A stretch of DNA of 64,000 nt from Zerene cesonia (GCF_012273895.1 NC_052129.1:1860001-1924000); one strand, 5' to 3'. Positions 1-11,639 are shown, numbered from the stretch's first letter. The notes: generated by a model not told the origin, from the sequence alone. Numbers and translations: made by a program.

Positions 1-8
1 TAAATAAA

Positions 9-284
9 TTAAAACACGCTTTAAAGACAGAATTAACTTCCTAAATTGTCAACATTCTTATGTATAGTATACATAAGGTAATACGTATATTTATTTAATA
101 CTGGCGAACCTAATCAGGGTAAGATAAACTCATGAAATTATTGTATTGTCACCGATCCTTAATAAGTTTACAAAGTTTGAATTATATCTGACCGTTTAAA
201 GTGGGTCAAAATCTGAGAGTCTTTTACACATAAACTTGTATGTTTGTATGTAACCGACTAAAATCTAATAAAAACTCGTTAAAA
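9..284 (+). repeat. MITE-like repeat V, full length
   Basis: Starts AAAACACGCTTT and ends AATAAAAACTCGTT, so the ends are imperfect inverted repeats. The core words (TATTGTCACCGATCC, GTTTAAAGTGGGTCAAAAT) recur near 1.5, 2.4 and 13.0 kb. No coding capacity. Transposon class unknown; a MITE is the simplest reading. Confidence 0.6.
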
Positions 285-1410
285 TAAAACAAATCGGTTG
301 TCCCAGAAAAAAGTAATAATACCTTAATAAACACAGAAATCATTCGAACTGCGCACCTCCTTTTTAAAGTCGATTCAAAATACGTTCCATAATTAAAATC
401 ACTTTTTAAAATACATATCATAATAAAAAACGAATAATTAAAAAAAAAATTATTGTCACCAAAAAGGATACATACATATATAAGCTGCTTAAGAATAAGT
501 TAAACAATGTAAAATTAATCAATATTAAAATAACAAACACTCATTCAATTTCCACCAATAAGATTCGGAAATGCACACAGCCAAAATAAATAACACCCAA
601 ATTAACACACTAACACGCAAATACGATATATAATTACTACGTTCACAATACACGTAATTAATTCAATAAATTGTCGGACGGGTCAAGGCCGGTCAGGCTG
701 TTAATAGATTGACCACGTGTCTAGTCTAATAGGACGTTATCTTGTCCTAGGTTCATTCAAATATGAATTTAGCTGTAGGTTTAGCTATGCTCGGTCAGTT
801 GGCTTGTGGTATATTGGTTATTATATAAACAATGATGGCTCAGTGGTGAGGACTTCGGATAGTGGGGGTTCGAGAGTAGATGAGTGTGCAGGAATTATTT
901 TTTGGCTTAGTAGAGGATAAGATTCATTTATAGACGAGGTATAAGCTCTTACAATAGAATTCCTAAAAGTATTAAGGAGTTGAATAATGCTCAATTTAAA
1001 ATCTATATTAATTGAATTACAGAGATATGTAGCTATGGTAGGCGCTATAGCATTAATGAATACATGGTTTATGAAAATCTATAGAATGTTGTCTCTTAAG
1101 AAACTCTCTTAAGAACAGTTTTTTGGCATCGTTATAATGTATTTTTCATTTTATTTTAACACTTTTGTTACACATAAAAGAAAATATATAAACAATTGTT
1201 AAAGATAATGTATAATGGGGCGGCCTTATCAATTTAGAGTGATTTCTATCAGGCAACCCCTTAGGTAAAGGATAAATATTAAGTGTACAAAGGGAGGTAG
1301 AAAATATTTACTGTATAATAAAGTAAAATATAGGTATATGAACATGTTACAAATGTAAAATTAAAAAATTAAATTGATATTTTAATAAATATTATAATAG
1401 TTTAAAAAAA
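285..1410. other. AT-rich non-coding stretch
   Basis: No gene recognised. A short stretch near 836-884 (GGCTCAGTGGTGAGGACTTC followed by GGGGTTCGAG) resembles the tRNA-like head of the SINE at 52780 and is probably a worn fragment. The rest is AT-rich, with a small GC-richer patch near 1215-1265 of no visible function. Confidence 0.5.
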
Positions 1411-1604
1411 CTAAAAAACACGCTTTTATCATATTTTGCAAATTGAAAAATGGAATAATTTTATCAAATTAGTGTATTGTCATCGGTCCTCAATAAATCT
1501 ACAAAGTTTGAACGAAATCTGGCCGTTTAAAGTGGGTCAAAATCGCGCCCAAAGAAGTCGGTTACAAACAAACATACAGGTGAAGCTAATAAAAAACGTG
1601 TAAA
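1411..1604 (+). repeat. MITE-like repeat V, full length
   Basis: Runs from AACACGCTTTTATC (1417-1430) to ATAAAAAACGTGT (ending at 1601). These ends are near-perfect inverted complements of about 13 bp. It has the same core words as the copies near 0.15, 2.4 and 13.0 kb and is the best copy for seeing the terminal inverted repeats. Confidence 0.65.
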
Positions 1605-1740
1605 AAGCAACTACAGAGGGCAGCTCTATCTTGCCTGCTCTCCTCTGTAGAAACCACTTTCCTAACTAACCGGTGGTAAATGTTACAACTATGTTATGAC
1701 GAATCAAAAGTGCTTTTATAAGAAGTGGATATCAGTAAAT
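1605..1740 (+). repeat. Interspersed repeat E
   Basis: Contains CCGGTGGTAAATGTTACAAC followed by TATGTTATGACGAATCAAAAG. The same words occur in reverse complement at 20938-21000. It looks like the 3' part of a common lepidopteran retroelement tail. No open frame. Confidence 0.5.
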
Positions 1741-1790
1741 AGATGCTTAAATTTGAGTTTAAATTGATTGTGCAATGTATGTGTATTATT

Positions 1791-1955
1791 TATATCACCT
1801 CTGGCTTGAGACGGTGAAGGAAAATATCGTGAGAACACCGGTAGTCCAAGAATCAGTCGAGATATCTACCAACAAGCACTTGACCAGCGTAGTGGGCCCA
1901 TAGCCCTCATAAGAGGCCTGTGTCCAAGCAGTGGGAACATGGCTGATAATACCTA
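1791..1955 (+). mobile_element. tRNA-derived SINE body (Metulj-like), head missing
   Basis: Carries the SINE body words GACGGTGAAGGAAAATATCG, a CCAGCGTAGTGG block and AGGCCTGTGTCC followed by GTGGGAACATGGCTGAT. These match the copies at 38592, 52780 and 57284. The tRNA-like head is absent. Confidence 0.7.
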
Positions 1956-2311
1956 ACTAGTGAGCTATTGACAGGTCTTGAATTCAATTCAGTTTGTGAT
2001 TAAATTAAATAAGAAAAATAAACCTTATTGAAATAGACACTAGTCTCATTATGTTTTGCTGTACGTAGCTATAGATAGGCCGTACCGAATTTAAGACATT
2101 TTCAGAGTAATATATTTCAGTTGCCGCTATAATAACAAAATGTAAATAAACATTGTATTCTATTTTTTTATAGTATATATGTAAATCTTTGCTTGTCATT
2201 CACATGAAAAACAGAGCGACGAATTACGGTGAATTTCCTTGTAGATAATAGATAAAGGTTAGGCATCAAAGGCTGAAAGATGTTTTAGCAGATATTGAAT
2301 TCTTATTTGAT

Positions 2312-2453
2312 AAACTTTTATTAGCTCCACCTGTATGTTTGCATGTTTGTATATATATGTAACAGACTTCTTTAGGCTCGATTTTACCCACTTTAAACGA
2401 CATATGTAATTGAAACGTGCATACTTATCGATGACAATACAATAGTTGCATGA
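2312..2453 (-). repeat. MITE-like repeat V, partial
   Basis: Reverse-strand copy. On the plus strand it begins CTTTTATTAGCTCCACCTG, runs through ATTTTACCCACTTTAAACG and stops in GATGACAATACAATAG. The distal terminal repeat is lost. Confidence 0.55.
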
Positions 2454-3318
2454 CGCATGTATGTTGTATCTCATTATGCTGATAAGGTTAGATTAAATAA
2501 TATCCTTACATTTACTCTATAGCATAGCTCTAAAGCATTCAAGCGTGTGTTAGGTTTGAAACTATGTTTCATTCTTATAACTGTCCATAGATTTCATTTA
2601 TTTATCTTATCATTTTTCTAATCTATCTAATATGTCTTTCTAATAAAGAGGATACTCATAATCCAAAAAAATTAATCTATAGGTGGCCAAGAGGTCTATT
2701 GTCGGCACGGATCTGAGATTATGATCGCTTAGTTCGATAGATAGCATAAATTTTTTAATGGATAATAGGAAATGCTGGACCAGCATTTAGTCCGCTGTTA
2801 AGCGGAGATGTGGTCTAAGATGAAACGCATTTCAATATTTACTCATTTAACACATTATTATTTTTGTACTTTATTTATTGTCATCGGTTAGATGTTTGGA
2901 TTTTCGGGACATTAGATATGACAAAAAAATAGACAATTTGAAAAACATCTTTAGGGGCCAAGTGAAAACAAAATAATATTATCGTTTCTTTACATCACAC
3001 GATATTCAGTCGGGTCGGAACCAGCTCTATACACTGCGAGTATAAAGAGTATCAGTATAAAAGTTCCCACAAAACATGTTTCCCTTTAAATTGAACTCGA
3101 TTTGTAACATTTTATATATTAACTGGTTTAATGGGATAAGGGAAATTGATGTGTTAAAATGTATAAATCTCGTTTTTAATCAAATAGTTGTTTTGTATAG
3201 AAAAACTAACGCTTCAATCGTATATTTAATGTTGTTGAAATAAATACAGACTTCTTACTAATTACGTCATTTTATTTTTGTCTTTGTGTATAGGCAAGAA
3301 CCTAATATTTATAATGTT
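2454..3318. other. AT-rich non-coding stretch
   Basis: No gene, RNA or clear repeat recognised. Short poly-A/T runs only. Confidence 0.45.
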
Positions 3319-3491
3319 ATCTTTACTAATATTATAAAGCTGAAGTGTTTGTTTGCTTGTCTGTTTGAAAGCACTAATCTCAGGAACTAATGGCCCGAAA
3401 AATTCTTTCAGTTGGCCAATTTATTGAGGCTATAGGCTATATATGTACCAAGGCTTCGGCCTTGGTACATATAGCCGGGGCGGACCGCTAG
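3319..3491 (+). mobile_element. Helitron-like element, family B (ends GGACCGCTAG|T)
   Basis: Starts TCTTTACTAATATTATAAAG, passes GTTTGTTTGCTTGTC and AAAAATTCTTTCAGTT, and ends GGGGCGGACCGCTAG followed by T. A TC start, CTAG end and AT target are Helitron features. Other copies lie at 8626 and 30192. This copy has an unusual fold-back near its 3' end. No transposase, so non-autonomous. Confidence 0.6.
3435..3476. repeat. Fold-back inverted duplication with TTCG loop
   Basis: The arms 3435-3454 and 3459-3476 are inverted complements over 18 bp with a two-base AT bulge in the left arm. The loop is TTCG. The sister copy at 8626 reads TACCACGGACGAAGCC here, so the right arm is a secondary inverted duplication in this copy. 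Confidence 0.85.
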
Positions 3492-4979
3492 TAAATAATA
3501 CGCTAAAACTGTAAATAGTTTCTTGAGACAAAGATCTGTGGTAAATAACATTATGTTTGTATTTATGTTAGTATATGTACAATTTGACGATTTATTTTGA
3601 CGACTCTTTTCTATGAAAAGAAGATCTTTTTTACGAAAGGATGTCTTGTTGAATTAAATGTTAGAGTTTGAAACAACAAAAATTTTTATCCTACAGTTTC
3701 TTCCAATCGTCAGAACTTCCCGCTATCAAGCAACCTATTCCAAACCTTAAGGTATTCTGATCAGTATTTAACCTACACACGAGAAAAAGTCCTTAAACAA
3801 CCGTTCAAGCATTTAAAACCAAACCCGCATTCGGAAATGATTTGATAAGAGCACATTTGAGACAGCAAGACTAATGCTTCGAAGGCTTATCACAAAGGCT
3901 CCCTCCCTTATAGAATTTTCGGCTCCCCTCCGAGGGGTTCCCTCCCCTTTTTGCAGTGTACATTTTCATTTCCTTCATCTTTCTCCGCTTTCGACGGGTC
4001 AGGGCCGGACTTTTGTTGTTTTAAGTTTGGATATTTTCATATCAATTTTGTTACATTAAACTTTATATTATACTAGCTGGGTCTCGTGACTTCGTTTGGA
4101 ATTTTGAGCGTGAACAACTGGAGGCTTTCAATATAATTAGGTTTAAGGCATGTATATGAAAGTTTTCTTTGATTTCTACAATAATATTCCAAATCCCGAT
4201 TATTATAAGTCAATAGAAAATACCCAACAGGCTGAACGTTTTTTGCTAAGGCATCACGTCCATTTATTTTGTATTAGGGGGTCTTGGAGTTCGACATCGT
4301 GAGTTCCACATCTCCAAGTCTTATTAACAGAAAATGCCCATCACACTGAACACTGTTCACTAAGACGTCATTCCTGTGTACATCTTATAGTGTATCTGGG
4401 CTATTGGAGTTCCATATCAGGGGTGCGAGTTCTTCAAATTTACACTCTCAGTAAAAATACTCATGACGAATTAAAACCGTGAACAGTTGCGAGTGTGTGC
4501 GCGTGCCACAGACAATTAGTGCATGTGTGTGATATAAGTGACCACGAAATAGAAGCGGCGAAAAAGTCCCAAATTCAAAATATTTCCCGACATCTCGGCG
4601 AATACCTCCCTGCGCACAATTCCCGTCTTACGCCAGCAACCTTAGGCCACCCCAACCACACCCCCTTCGTTAGCGAACTTCCATACTTTGTAATATGCAA
4701 ATGCTCTCCTAAGGGGTTGCCGTGTTAGGCGTCTTAAAATGAATTAATGACGCAGGTGATTTAGGAGGGGCGCTGGTAATATGTCTTTAGGCGTTGTACC
4801 TGTAATATTTGGATAAATAGGCTTCGAATTTTACGTTTTTTTATACTTATTCATTCCATTCTTAAAGTGAATTTCTATTAAATTCTTATAAATACTTTGC
4901 TACTGAAGATCTAACGAGTTGCAATGTGTATCTTGAGTATTTGTATAGACAGTAGTATTTAATTCAGTTTCTAATCTTA
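3492..4979. other. Non-coding stretch with two GC-richer islets
   Basis: No gene recognised. Islets at about 3880-4040 (CCCTCC and CCGAGGGG runs) and 4480-4740 (GCGAGTGTGTGCGCGTGCC, then CGCCAGCAACCTTAGGCCAC) stand out from the AT-rich background. Both carry short open frames of 60-77 codons with no recognisable domain, probably a by-product of base composition. Confidence 0.45.
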
Positions 4980-5179
4980 TCCTACTAATATTGTAAATGC
5001 GAAAGTTTGTAAGCTGTGTGTGTGTTTATTGCTCTGTCACGCAAAAACTACTGAACCGATTGCAATGAAATCTTGATACGTAGATAGCTGGACAACTGGA
5101 ATAACATATGGGCAACTTTTTATCCCGATATTCCTACGGGATACGGACTTACGTGGGTGAAACCGCGGGGCAGAGCTAG
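4980..5179 (+). mobile_element. Lep1-type mini-Helitron
   Basis: Begins A|TCCTACTAATATTG and ends GAGCTAG|T. It contains TTGTAAGCTGTGTGTGTG, CTACTGAACCGATTGCAATG and GATATTCCTACGGGATACG. The 3' end has the small hairpin CCGCGG region just before CTAG. The A...T flanks fit Helitron insertion into AT. Confidence 0.8.
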
Positions 5180-6684
5180 TAGGTTATATTTTGTTTTATC
5201 CGGTCAACCCAGACGGAGCCAGGACGAGCGACTAGTATAAATACATATGTACATACAAACTTACGATACATAGAAACTAACTACACGCATGTAATTCCGA
5301 AACTTAAGCACTTATATATTTTATGAACTGAAAGTAACTCTCAGCAAGCATTCGTGTCTTAACACATTCATCTCACTACTTGGGTCTGTGCTTCTCAAAC
5401 TATTAAAATAGAATTCCATAGATTTCGAATTGAAATTGTAATTCTTATGGATTTATAATCGTTTTGTTTTTTCCAATAGACGACCTTTTTCTTTTGATTA
5501 CGCATGATGTTAAATTATGGTATTTTATTGTAAGATGAACCATAAAACGAAGAAATTATATTGTAAACCTTAATATTTCCACTTCTTAATTATAAGACTT
5601 AAATAATAAATTTGGAAAACCGTTTAAGTGTCTCATTTACTTATCCTTACCAATCCATTTGAGCGGTCAAATAATACTGTCTTGTTATTTTAGACAATGT
5701 CGATATTATTCATACAAATTCTCAGTGAAACAGATCAAAACCATAAAATAATATGCCTATTATATTATAATTATTAATAACATCTATATATGATACAGAC
5801 CATAAATTTATTACAATGTATTGCGAATTGACTAGATTGTTAATACATATGTAAATCATTGCTGTAAGTTACATCAATGGTATAGAATAGAATAATTTCA
5901 AATTTTAATTTAATGTACTAACATAGTTTTTAAGCACATTGTTACTAACAATATGAGTCTTTATACTTAATTAATGTATATATTATATTCTTAATATCTT
6001 TATTGTATTAGATGCAAACTTATAATTTTTATATGCTCTTATTTGGGGAAGATAAGATAAACTTTGAGAACCTCTGCCGCTCTATCTCGGCTAATATTAT
6101 TGCCTTAATGAAAATTCCAGTGCTTTGAACATACTACCATTGTTTAATAGCTTTTTCATTGGCTTCTCTTGTAAGACGAGTTTTACTATACAGTTAATTC
6201 TCTTGTATTAAGATCATCTTAGATATCAAATAAGGTGATTGCCTTTACATTAAAAATGTTGCCTGCAAGAGATTGCTTAGAAGCCTTAAGGCCGCTATTT
6301 GTTCATCTCTCTTTTTTGACAAATATATCTATTTTATTTTGTTTGTGTTGGTGTAAAATAAATCGTTTTTCATTCATTCATAATTTGTTTAGTATGGTTT
6401 AATGTATATATTGATTTATCAAAGTTGAAGACGGAGTGAGAAAAGTAAAAAAAATATTAAAAATAATACGATTATAATATAATATTTATTTCGATAATTT
6501 TTATTCTCCCTAATAATTGTGTTGTAACAATCCTACCACCAAATGGTTCAGAAAAACCTATAAAAACCCCTTTTTAAATCCGTAAAAAAACATCGAAACC
6601 CTATAGTACAAGGAACTATATGTACGTAATTTATACGTATTAAATACTATCTTAAATCTTTTTTGTTCCTAATGCTAGCGCGTA
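5180..6684. other. AT-rich non-coding stretch
   Basis: No gene seen. Contains long A/T runs. A tail-like word, AATAAATCG followed by CATTCATTCATA near 6357-6380, could be the end of a worn retroelement. Confidence 0.4.
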
Positions 6685-6800
6685 ATTTTAAGCGCCATTG
6701 ACTAAAACTGACAACATAATAACAGTTTCTGAAGGTAATTTCTCGGGAGGAGGTTTCCCCCAAGTTAATAACTCCCCCCACGGATTAACAAGATGCTATT
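6685..6800. promoter_or_regulatory. GC-richer islet with a GCGCCAT word
   Basis: AAGCGCCATTGAC at about 6690-6702 is followed by CTCGGGAGGAGGTTTCCCCC and CTCCCCCCACGG. Non-repetitive within the window. The GCCAT core resembles PHO/YY1 sites. Function is inferred from composition only. Confidence 0.25.
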
Positions 6801-6904
6801 AAAATTACTAACTATAGCTGTGGGCTGGTATACTAAATTAACAGCAATGTTACATAGTTAAAATAGATTAAAATACGAACTGCATAGAGCATTGGAAAAA
6901 TGAT

Positions 6905-7095
6905 CGACAGTGATTAACACGTGAGCTTAGGACCGAGGGGTCCTGGGTTCGATTCCCGGTGGGGACGCAAAAAAAAATATCTCTAGCAGAACACAGAAGG
7001 CTAATCACCTACTTGTCCATAAAGAAAACCGATCAGTGAAACAGATGTATATCATCTGCCCTATACCCCAGTAGGGGACGAGGGAATTGCAAATT
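6905..7095 (+). mobile_element. tRNA-derived SINE, second family
   Basis: The 5' part holds a tRNA-like B box (GGTTCGATTCC at 6946-6956) in a GGGTCCTGGGTTCGATTCCC context. It is followed by an A-run and a body with AACAGATGTATATCATCTGCC and CCCCAGTAGGGGACGAGGG. The body layout is known from lepidopteran tRNA SINEs. Not a functional tRNA: no acceptor stem pairs. Confidence 0.6.
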
Positions 7096-7448
7096 ATAAA
7101 GTCTCTAGTATCACCTGATGTAATATATTATATCAACATAAATAAAAATAATTAAACACCAATTGATTAAAAATAATATGTTAACTATATTACTACATAA
7201 ATTACATCGTTTTTTATATTTTCAAGGTAATGTATCCCGAAGAAACAAATGCCCTACCCCCACCTGTGTCTCTCGCCTCTATTATTACAACTAGCTATAA
7301 TGAACACTAGCGTCCACCCCGGCTTCGTTCGTGGTACATGTTTAGCCACACAAGGATTACGTACGCAACATTCATTTCCAACGGCGAAAGAATTTTTTAA
7401 ATCGGTTCAAATGTTTCTGAGATTATCACCATCAAACAAACTCTTTAA

Positions 7449-7642
7449 TCACTACATAGTATAAAACAAAGTCGCATTCTCTGTCCCTATGTCCCTTTGT
7501 ATGCTTAAATCTTTTAAACTACGCAACGGATTTTGATGGGGTGTTTTTTGATAGATAGCGTGATTCAAGAGGAAGATTTATATATAATAACATCTATAAA
7601 ACTACCGAATTTAACGTGTGCGAAGCCGCGCACAAAAGCTAG
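7449..7642 (+). mobile_element. Helitron-like element, family A (ends AAAAGCTAG|T)
   Basis: Runs from ATCACTACATAGTATAAAAC through CTCTGTCCCTATGTCCC, ACGCAACGGATTTTGATGGG and GTGATTCAAGAGGAAG to GTGCGAAGCCGCGCACAAAAGCTAG|T. GTGCG..CGCAC forms the 3' hairpin upstream of CTAG. Sister copies are at 9003, 30845, 37632 and 47549. Confidence 0.7.
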
Positions 7643-8625
7643 TATTTCATATATTACTACAGATAAATACTCGCAGACTCATATAAAAACCACCATAAAA
7701 CCGTTTTATAAATCCATTCCCAAACTCCAAGCTCCTTATTCTAAATTCACGTAAACTTAAAACATTGCACATACATTCCACCATAACCATCCAACGTATA
7801 CTCACACCACTAAATCAATACTGCCTATGTATTTATTCTCGAGACGCGAAAATAGAGATCTTCCTCCCACGGGGGTGGGGGGGCCACCTGAGACATTGAA
7901 GACACTCAAAATTTCTAACAGTTAATTAAATTGCTTAATTTTAATGTCGTCTTTGGATATATTATTATTGTTGGGTTTGAATTTACGACGTTATTATACG
8001 TTATTTTTAAATTTTAGTTTACTTATAAAACAATTGTTCTATCTATTTATATGGATGAAAGATGAAATCTATTCGTTGATTGTGTTTAAATTAGTAAAAT
8101 CACATGTAAATATAAATTACTACTATTAATATATTAATAATAAAATTATTAAACACTACATTCCTTACGTTTGTTCCTTAAAAATCTATTTGATTTTCTA
8201 ATGTTTCGTATATCCTTAACTGTTACATACATACATACATACATACATACAGACTGATTCCGAAAATAATAGGCAAAAACATGAAATCATAAACATAACT
8301 CAGAAATAACGTATTTTACAATATATATTTATATTATCATTAATATGCGTCTTATAAACATATTTAATATAAATCCAACACGTGTTTATATAAGCAACTT
8401 GAAAATATCGCAAATAGCAAGCGAACACACGGCGCAAACTAGTTTTCTGACGCTAAGCAAGGACCAAGTTAAATTAAAGTTGCTTGAACGCCGCAGTATT
8501 CTGAACACGGTTCTAAGTTGGCAAGATTTGACATTTAAATAGGAAACGACTGTGGGGGAAGAAATTCGGACGTTTGGATTCCATTCATGGATGTTTCAAT
8601 GGCGTCAATTACTTATATTTCAAAT
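7643..8625. other. AT-rich non-coding stretch with a CATA microsatellite
   Basis: A (CATA)n run lies at about 8223-8250, and a G-rich patch with GGGGGTGGGGGGGCC at about 7876-7893. No gene recognised; the short frame at 8345-8542 has no recognisable features. Confidence 0.5.
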
Positions 8626-8783
8626 CTATACTAATAAAGCTGAAGAGTTTGTTTGTTTGAACGCTCTCATCTCGGGAACTACTGGTACGATTTGAAAAAT
8701 TCTTTCAGTGTTAGATAGCCCATTTATTGAGGAAGGCTATAAGTTATATATGTACCACGGACGAAGCCGAGGCGGACCGCTAG
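8626..8783 (+). mobile_element. Helitron-like element, family B
   Basis: TCTATACTAATAAAGCTGAAG at the start, AAAATTCTTTCAGTGTTAGA inside and GAGGCGGACCGCTAG|T at the end. Intact reference copy for the family, with no fold-back. Confidence 0.65.
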
Positions 8784-8789
8784 TGTTGA

Positions 8790-8972
8790 AATAAAATGCA
8801 ATGGTGACTGATTAATCTATCAACACACAGCCCAAACTGCTAGACCGTTATACTGAAATTCAGCATGTAGATAGCTATGATGTAGGCATCCGCTAACAAA
8901 GGTTTTTGAAAACCAGCGCCATGATAATTAATTTTGACCACGCGGGCGAAGCTGCGGGTAAAAGAAAGTTAG
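8790..8972 (+). mobile_element. Helitron-like element, family G
   Basis: Contains CACACAGCCCAAACTGCTAG, GTAGATAGCTATGATGTAGG and CACGCGGGCGAAGCTGCGGG close to the 3' end. It aligns word for word with the copy at 47040-47248, which keeps the CTAG|T end. Confidence 0.5.
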
Positions 8973-9002
8973 TAGTTTGTATTACACATTATGTTATATA
9001 TT

Positions 9003-9140
9003 ACTAGCTTATGCCCACGGCTTCGCATGTTTTAAATACGAGGTAGTTTAATATATATTCTTGTACATATAAACCCTGCTCTTGAATCACTCTATCTATT
9101 TTAAAAAATCTCATCAAAATCCATTTTTAAAGACATACAT
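9003..9140 (-). mobile_element. Helitron-like element, family A, partial
   Basis: On the plus strand it begins ACTAGCTTATGCCCACGG, then CTTCGCATG, CTCTTGAATCACTCTATCT and TCATCAAAATCC, the reverse complement of the family A copy at 7449. It is cut short at the far end. Confidence 0.6.
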
Positions 9141-9493
9141 ACATCTGTACGTACATACCGCGTCTGTACGCGGGAAGCGCCTTAAAATTATATGTATGAT
9201 GCTTGTGCTTCTAATACGCATACCTTATAGTCATAATAACAGTTATGGTCAAATTTCGGCGACAGCCAAACTCAAATAAGACTCACCAACAGCACAGATT
9301 ATTAATAATTGTCCACATGTATTTAATCAGATAAAAAATCCTGTTCAAATCATCTCATAGTCCGGATAAAAGAAAATGAATAAGATAATTTGGATCGATG
9401 TAGGACACGTCCCACAGTACCGCCAAAAAGGTCGTCTTCGGTGGATCGTAGTAGTCGTGATATTATTGCATTTTTTTGCTGTTATCCTACTAG

Positions 9494-9705
9494 TCCTACT
9501 AATAAATGCGAAAGTTTGTAAGGATGTGTGTGTGTTTGTTGCTCTTTCATGAAAAAACTACTGAACTGATTGCAATGAAATTTGGTACGTAGACAGGTGT
9601 TCACCTGTCACGGTTGTTCAACTAGAATAACATATAAGCAACTTTTTGTCCCGATATTCCTACGGGATACGGAATTACGCGGGTGAAACCGCGGGGCGCA
9701 GCTAG
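9494..9705 (+). mobile_element. Lep1-type mini-Helitron with internal palindrome
   Basis: Starts TCCTACTAATAAATGCGAAAG and ends GGGGCGCAGCTAG|T. In place of the usual GTAGACAGCTGGACAACTGG this copy has an insert with a perfect palindrome at 9592-9609 (GACAGGTG, TT, CACCTGTC). Otherwise it matches the other Lep1-type copies. Confidence 0.8.
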
Positions 9706-10374
9706 TTATTTTATATATTATTATTGTTTTTTTTTATTCAACTGTGTTTCGTGTTCCGTCTCACATAAATAAATGTTTTTTCTTTCTTTCTTTCAATTAC
9801 ATTTTTATATGCTTATTGTCTTATTTGTACAATTTACAGATAACTTATGTGTTCATAATAAAAAAAAGTACAAAAAAATCTAGACTATGAGAATTAACCT
9901 CAATGTATATACCATTGAAGAAAACCATTAAAAATATTGTTTACAATATGTCAACTTTTGAAGACACTTTCACGTAATTCCAATTCATATGTTTATCATT
10001 CTTCATTCGTTGATTATCAGAATTAGAATTATTATAGTGGATTTATAGAAAGAAAAGGTCCATATACCTACCAGTTTAGATAGATCTCATTATTGTATGG
10101 CAGCGCTTACGTAACAGGGTTCAAGTTGGAAGTCCCATGCTAAATTACGGTATTAGATTATCCCACTAAATACATAAAAATTTATACGTATAACGTACAT
10201 TTTTGATAGTTTACAATTTCCATAACTAAAAATCACACTGGGCATTTCTATTTAATGCTATTTATTTGAAAACTGTACCTGGGAGCTGAACTTTTTTTAT
10301 AAAAAAACTCATATAAAATATTCACACTAACGTATTTTAATATGTAATTATATGGCACGTGAAATAACGATCGC
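9706..10374. other. Non-coding stretch
   Basis: A (TTTC)n tract follows ATAAATAAATGTTTTTT at about 9762-9797, resembling a retroelement tail. The rest is AT-rich. A word TGTATGGCAGCGCTTACG near 10095 echoes TGTATGGCAGCACTAAAG near 42318. No gene seen. Confidence 0.4.
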
Positions 10375-10470
10375 GGGCGCGGGCTGAGATTCAAGATGGC
10401 GTCCTTGCCACTTCTTACCGCTACTTGCGGGCAAGTTGGTGCGGAATGGGCTTTATCTTACAAATATTGG
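10375..10470. promoter_or_regulatory. GC-rich islet with AAGATGGCG
   Basis: GATCGCGGGCGCGGGCTGAG then TTCAAGATGGCGTCC (YY1/PHO-like core at 10393-10401) and TACTTGCGGGCAAG. About 95 bp of CpG-rich DNA in an AT-rich background. Lies 1.9 kb upstream of the LRR gene. Could be a regulatory element or an unannotated first exon; not distinguishable here. Confidence 0.35.
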
Positions 10471-10566
10471 GCGTATTGAATGACATACGCTTTCAGATGA
10501 GTCTAATTTCAATAAATATGTCGAACAAAGTCGAGTATTTAGTTTCGGAGTTCGATAATAAATAAA

Positions 10567-10885
10567 AATCTTCTTTTTTTTGTTTTTTTTTTATGTCACC
10601 GTCGGTAATGGAGCTGGTGGGTCGCCTGATGGTAAGCTCTACCACCGCCCATGAACGTTTGGAGAGGCGTAAGATCGTTTGCAGATCTTTCGCCTCTACA
10701 AATGGATTACTGACTCCGAATTGTAAAGGGATTGAGAAAGGATTGACGAGAGGAATAAAGGAATGGAATGGGAAGGGTAAGGAAAAGGATATGGACCTCC
10801 GGCTCCCCCACGGATCGAAACAGCAGTATGCTATTTCACGCCGGTCTTCTGTGGGGTGTGTAAAAGCATGCTCGACTACACAATG
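10567..10885 (-). mobile_element. PolyA-tailed retroelement P
   Basis: Poly-T on the plus strand at the left, then ATGTCACCGTCGGTAATGG, TGGGTCGCCTGATGGTAAGC and CTCCGGCTCCCCCACGG. The true 3' end (polyA) faces left, so the element lies on the minus strand. The segment with GTACTTCCCCGGTGCGAG seen in other copies is deleted. Copies at 30910, 49006 and 62892. Confidence 0.7.
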
Positions 10886-11020
10886 AATCTTATCATAAAT
10901 TTGTGTATTTGTCTGTTATCTTAACGGGACCATAATTTTAATATCTAAGAGTTCCTTTCACAAGTATCTTCAACATGATCTTATCAATTTAATTTCATTT
11001 AGCAATAGTTTTATTCAGTA

Positions 11021-11190
11021 CTAGTTGTGTGCCCTGGCTTCGCCCGTGCTATATAATATGTATAACCTAAGTCACTCAGTGAAGTTGCAGCTTTCTAATA
11101 CTGAAAAACATTTTGAAATCATTCCAGTGGTTTTTGAGGGAAAACGTTGTAATCATGCTACATAAAAAATTTTCCTCTTTATAATATTGG
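11021..11190 (-). mobile_element. Helitron-like element, family C
   Basis: Plus strand reads ACTAGTTGTGTGCCCTGGC, CTTCGCCCGTGC, GTCACTCAGTGAAGTTGCAG and TTTGAAATCATTCCAGTGG. It is the reverse complement of a CTAG-ended element. Similar pieces at 19386 and 44208. Confidence 0.5.
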
Positions 11191-11639
11191 TGTAGATTTA
11201 TATTAAGAGTGTGTTTGCGTCGCGCACAAACACATATGTTTGTGTGCGTATTTATACCCTAGCCTATTATCATGTATAGAAATGTATCACTGTTGCTATA
11301 ACCGAAGTGAATATAAACCCCAAGTGCAGGTTTTTTTACTTTTCCGTCAGGTTTTTTTACTCCATTTTCTTAATATAGAACCTCTTCCACGCTAAGCGAC
11401 CACGGCAAGGGTTTCTCAACTCTCGTATAATATCGCAAACTTTACAAGGAGGCGAGGGGGATGACTCGCTACTTCTTACTTATTTACATAATCACATACG
11501 GTTCTAATAAACCGTTTTAATATTTACCTTATATAATTATTTTAAACTATTTATAATCTGTGGCTTCAAGGTACAAGTCATATCTAGATGCGATTATGTT
11601 TATACTAGACAGACATTTTAATATTTATTATTAACATAA

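Noticed and set aside
6905..6970. Functional tRNA gene
   Set aside because: Only a B box is well formed; the acceptor and anticodon arms do not fold, and a SINE body follows.
8223..8250. CRISPR-like short repeat array
   Set aside because: Plain CATA microsatellite; no spacers, and a eukaryotic genome.
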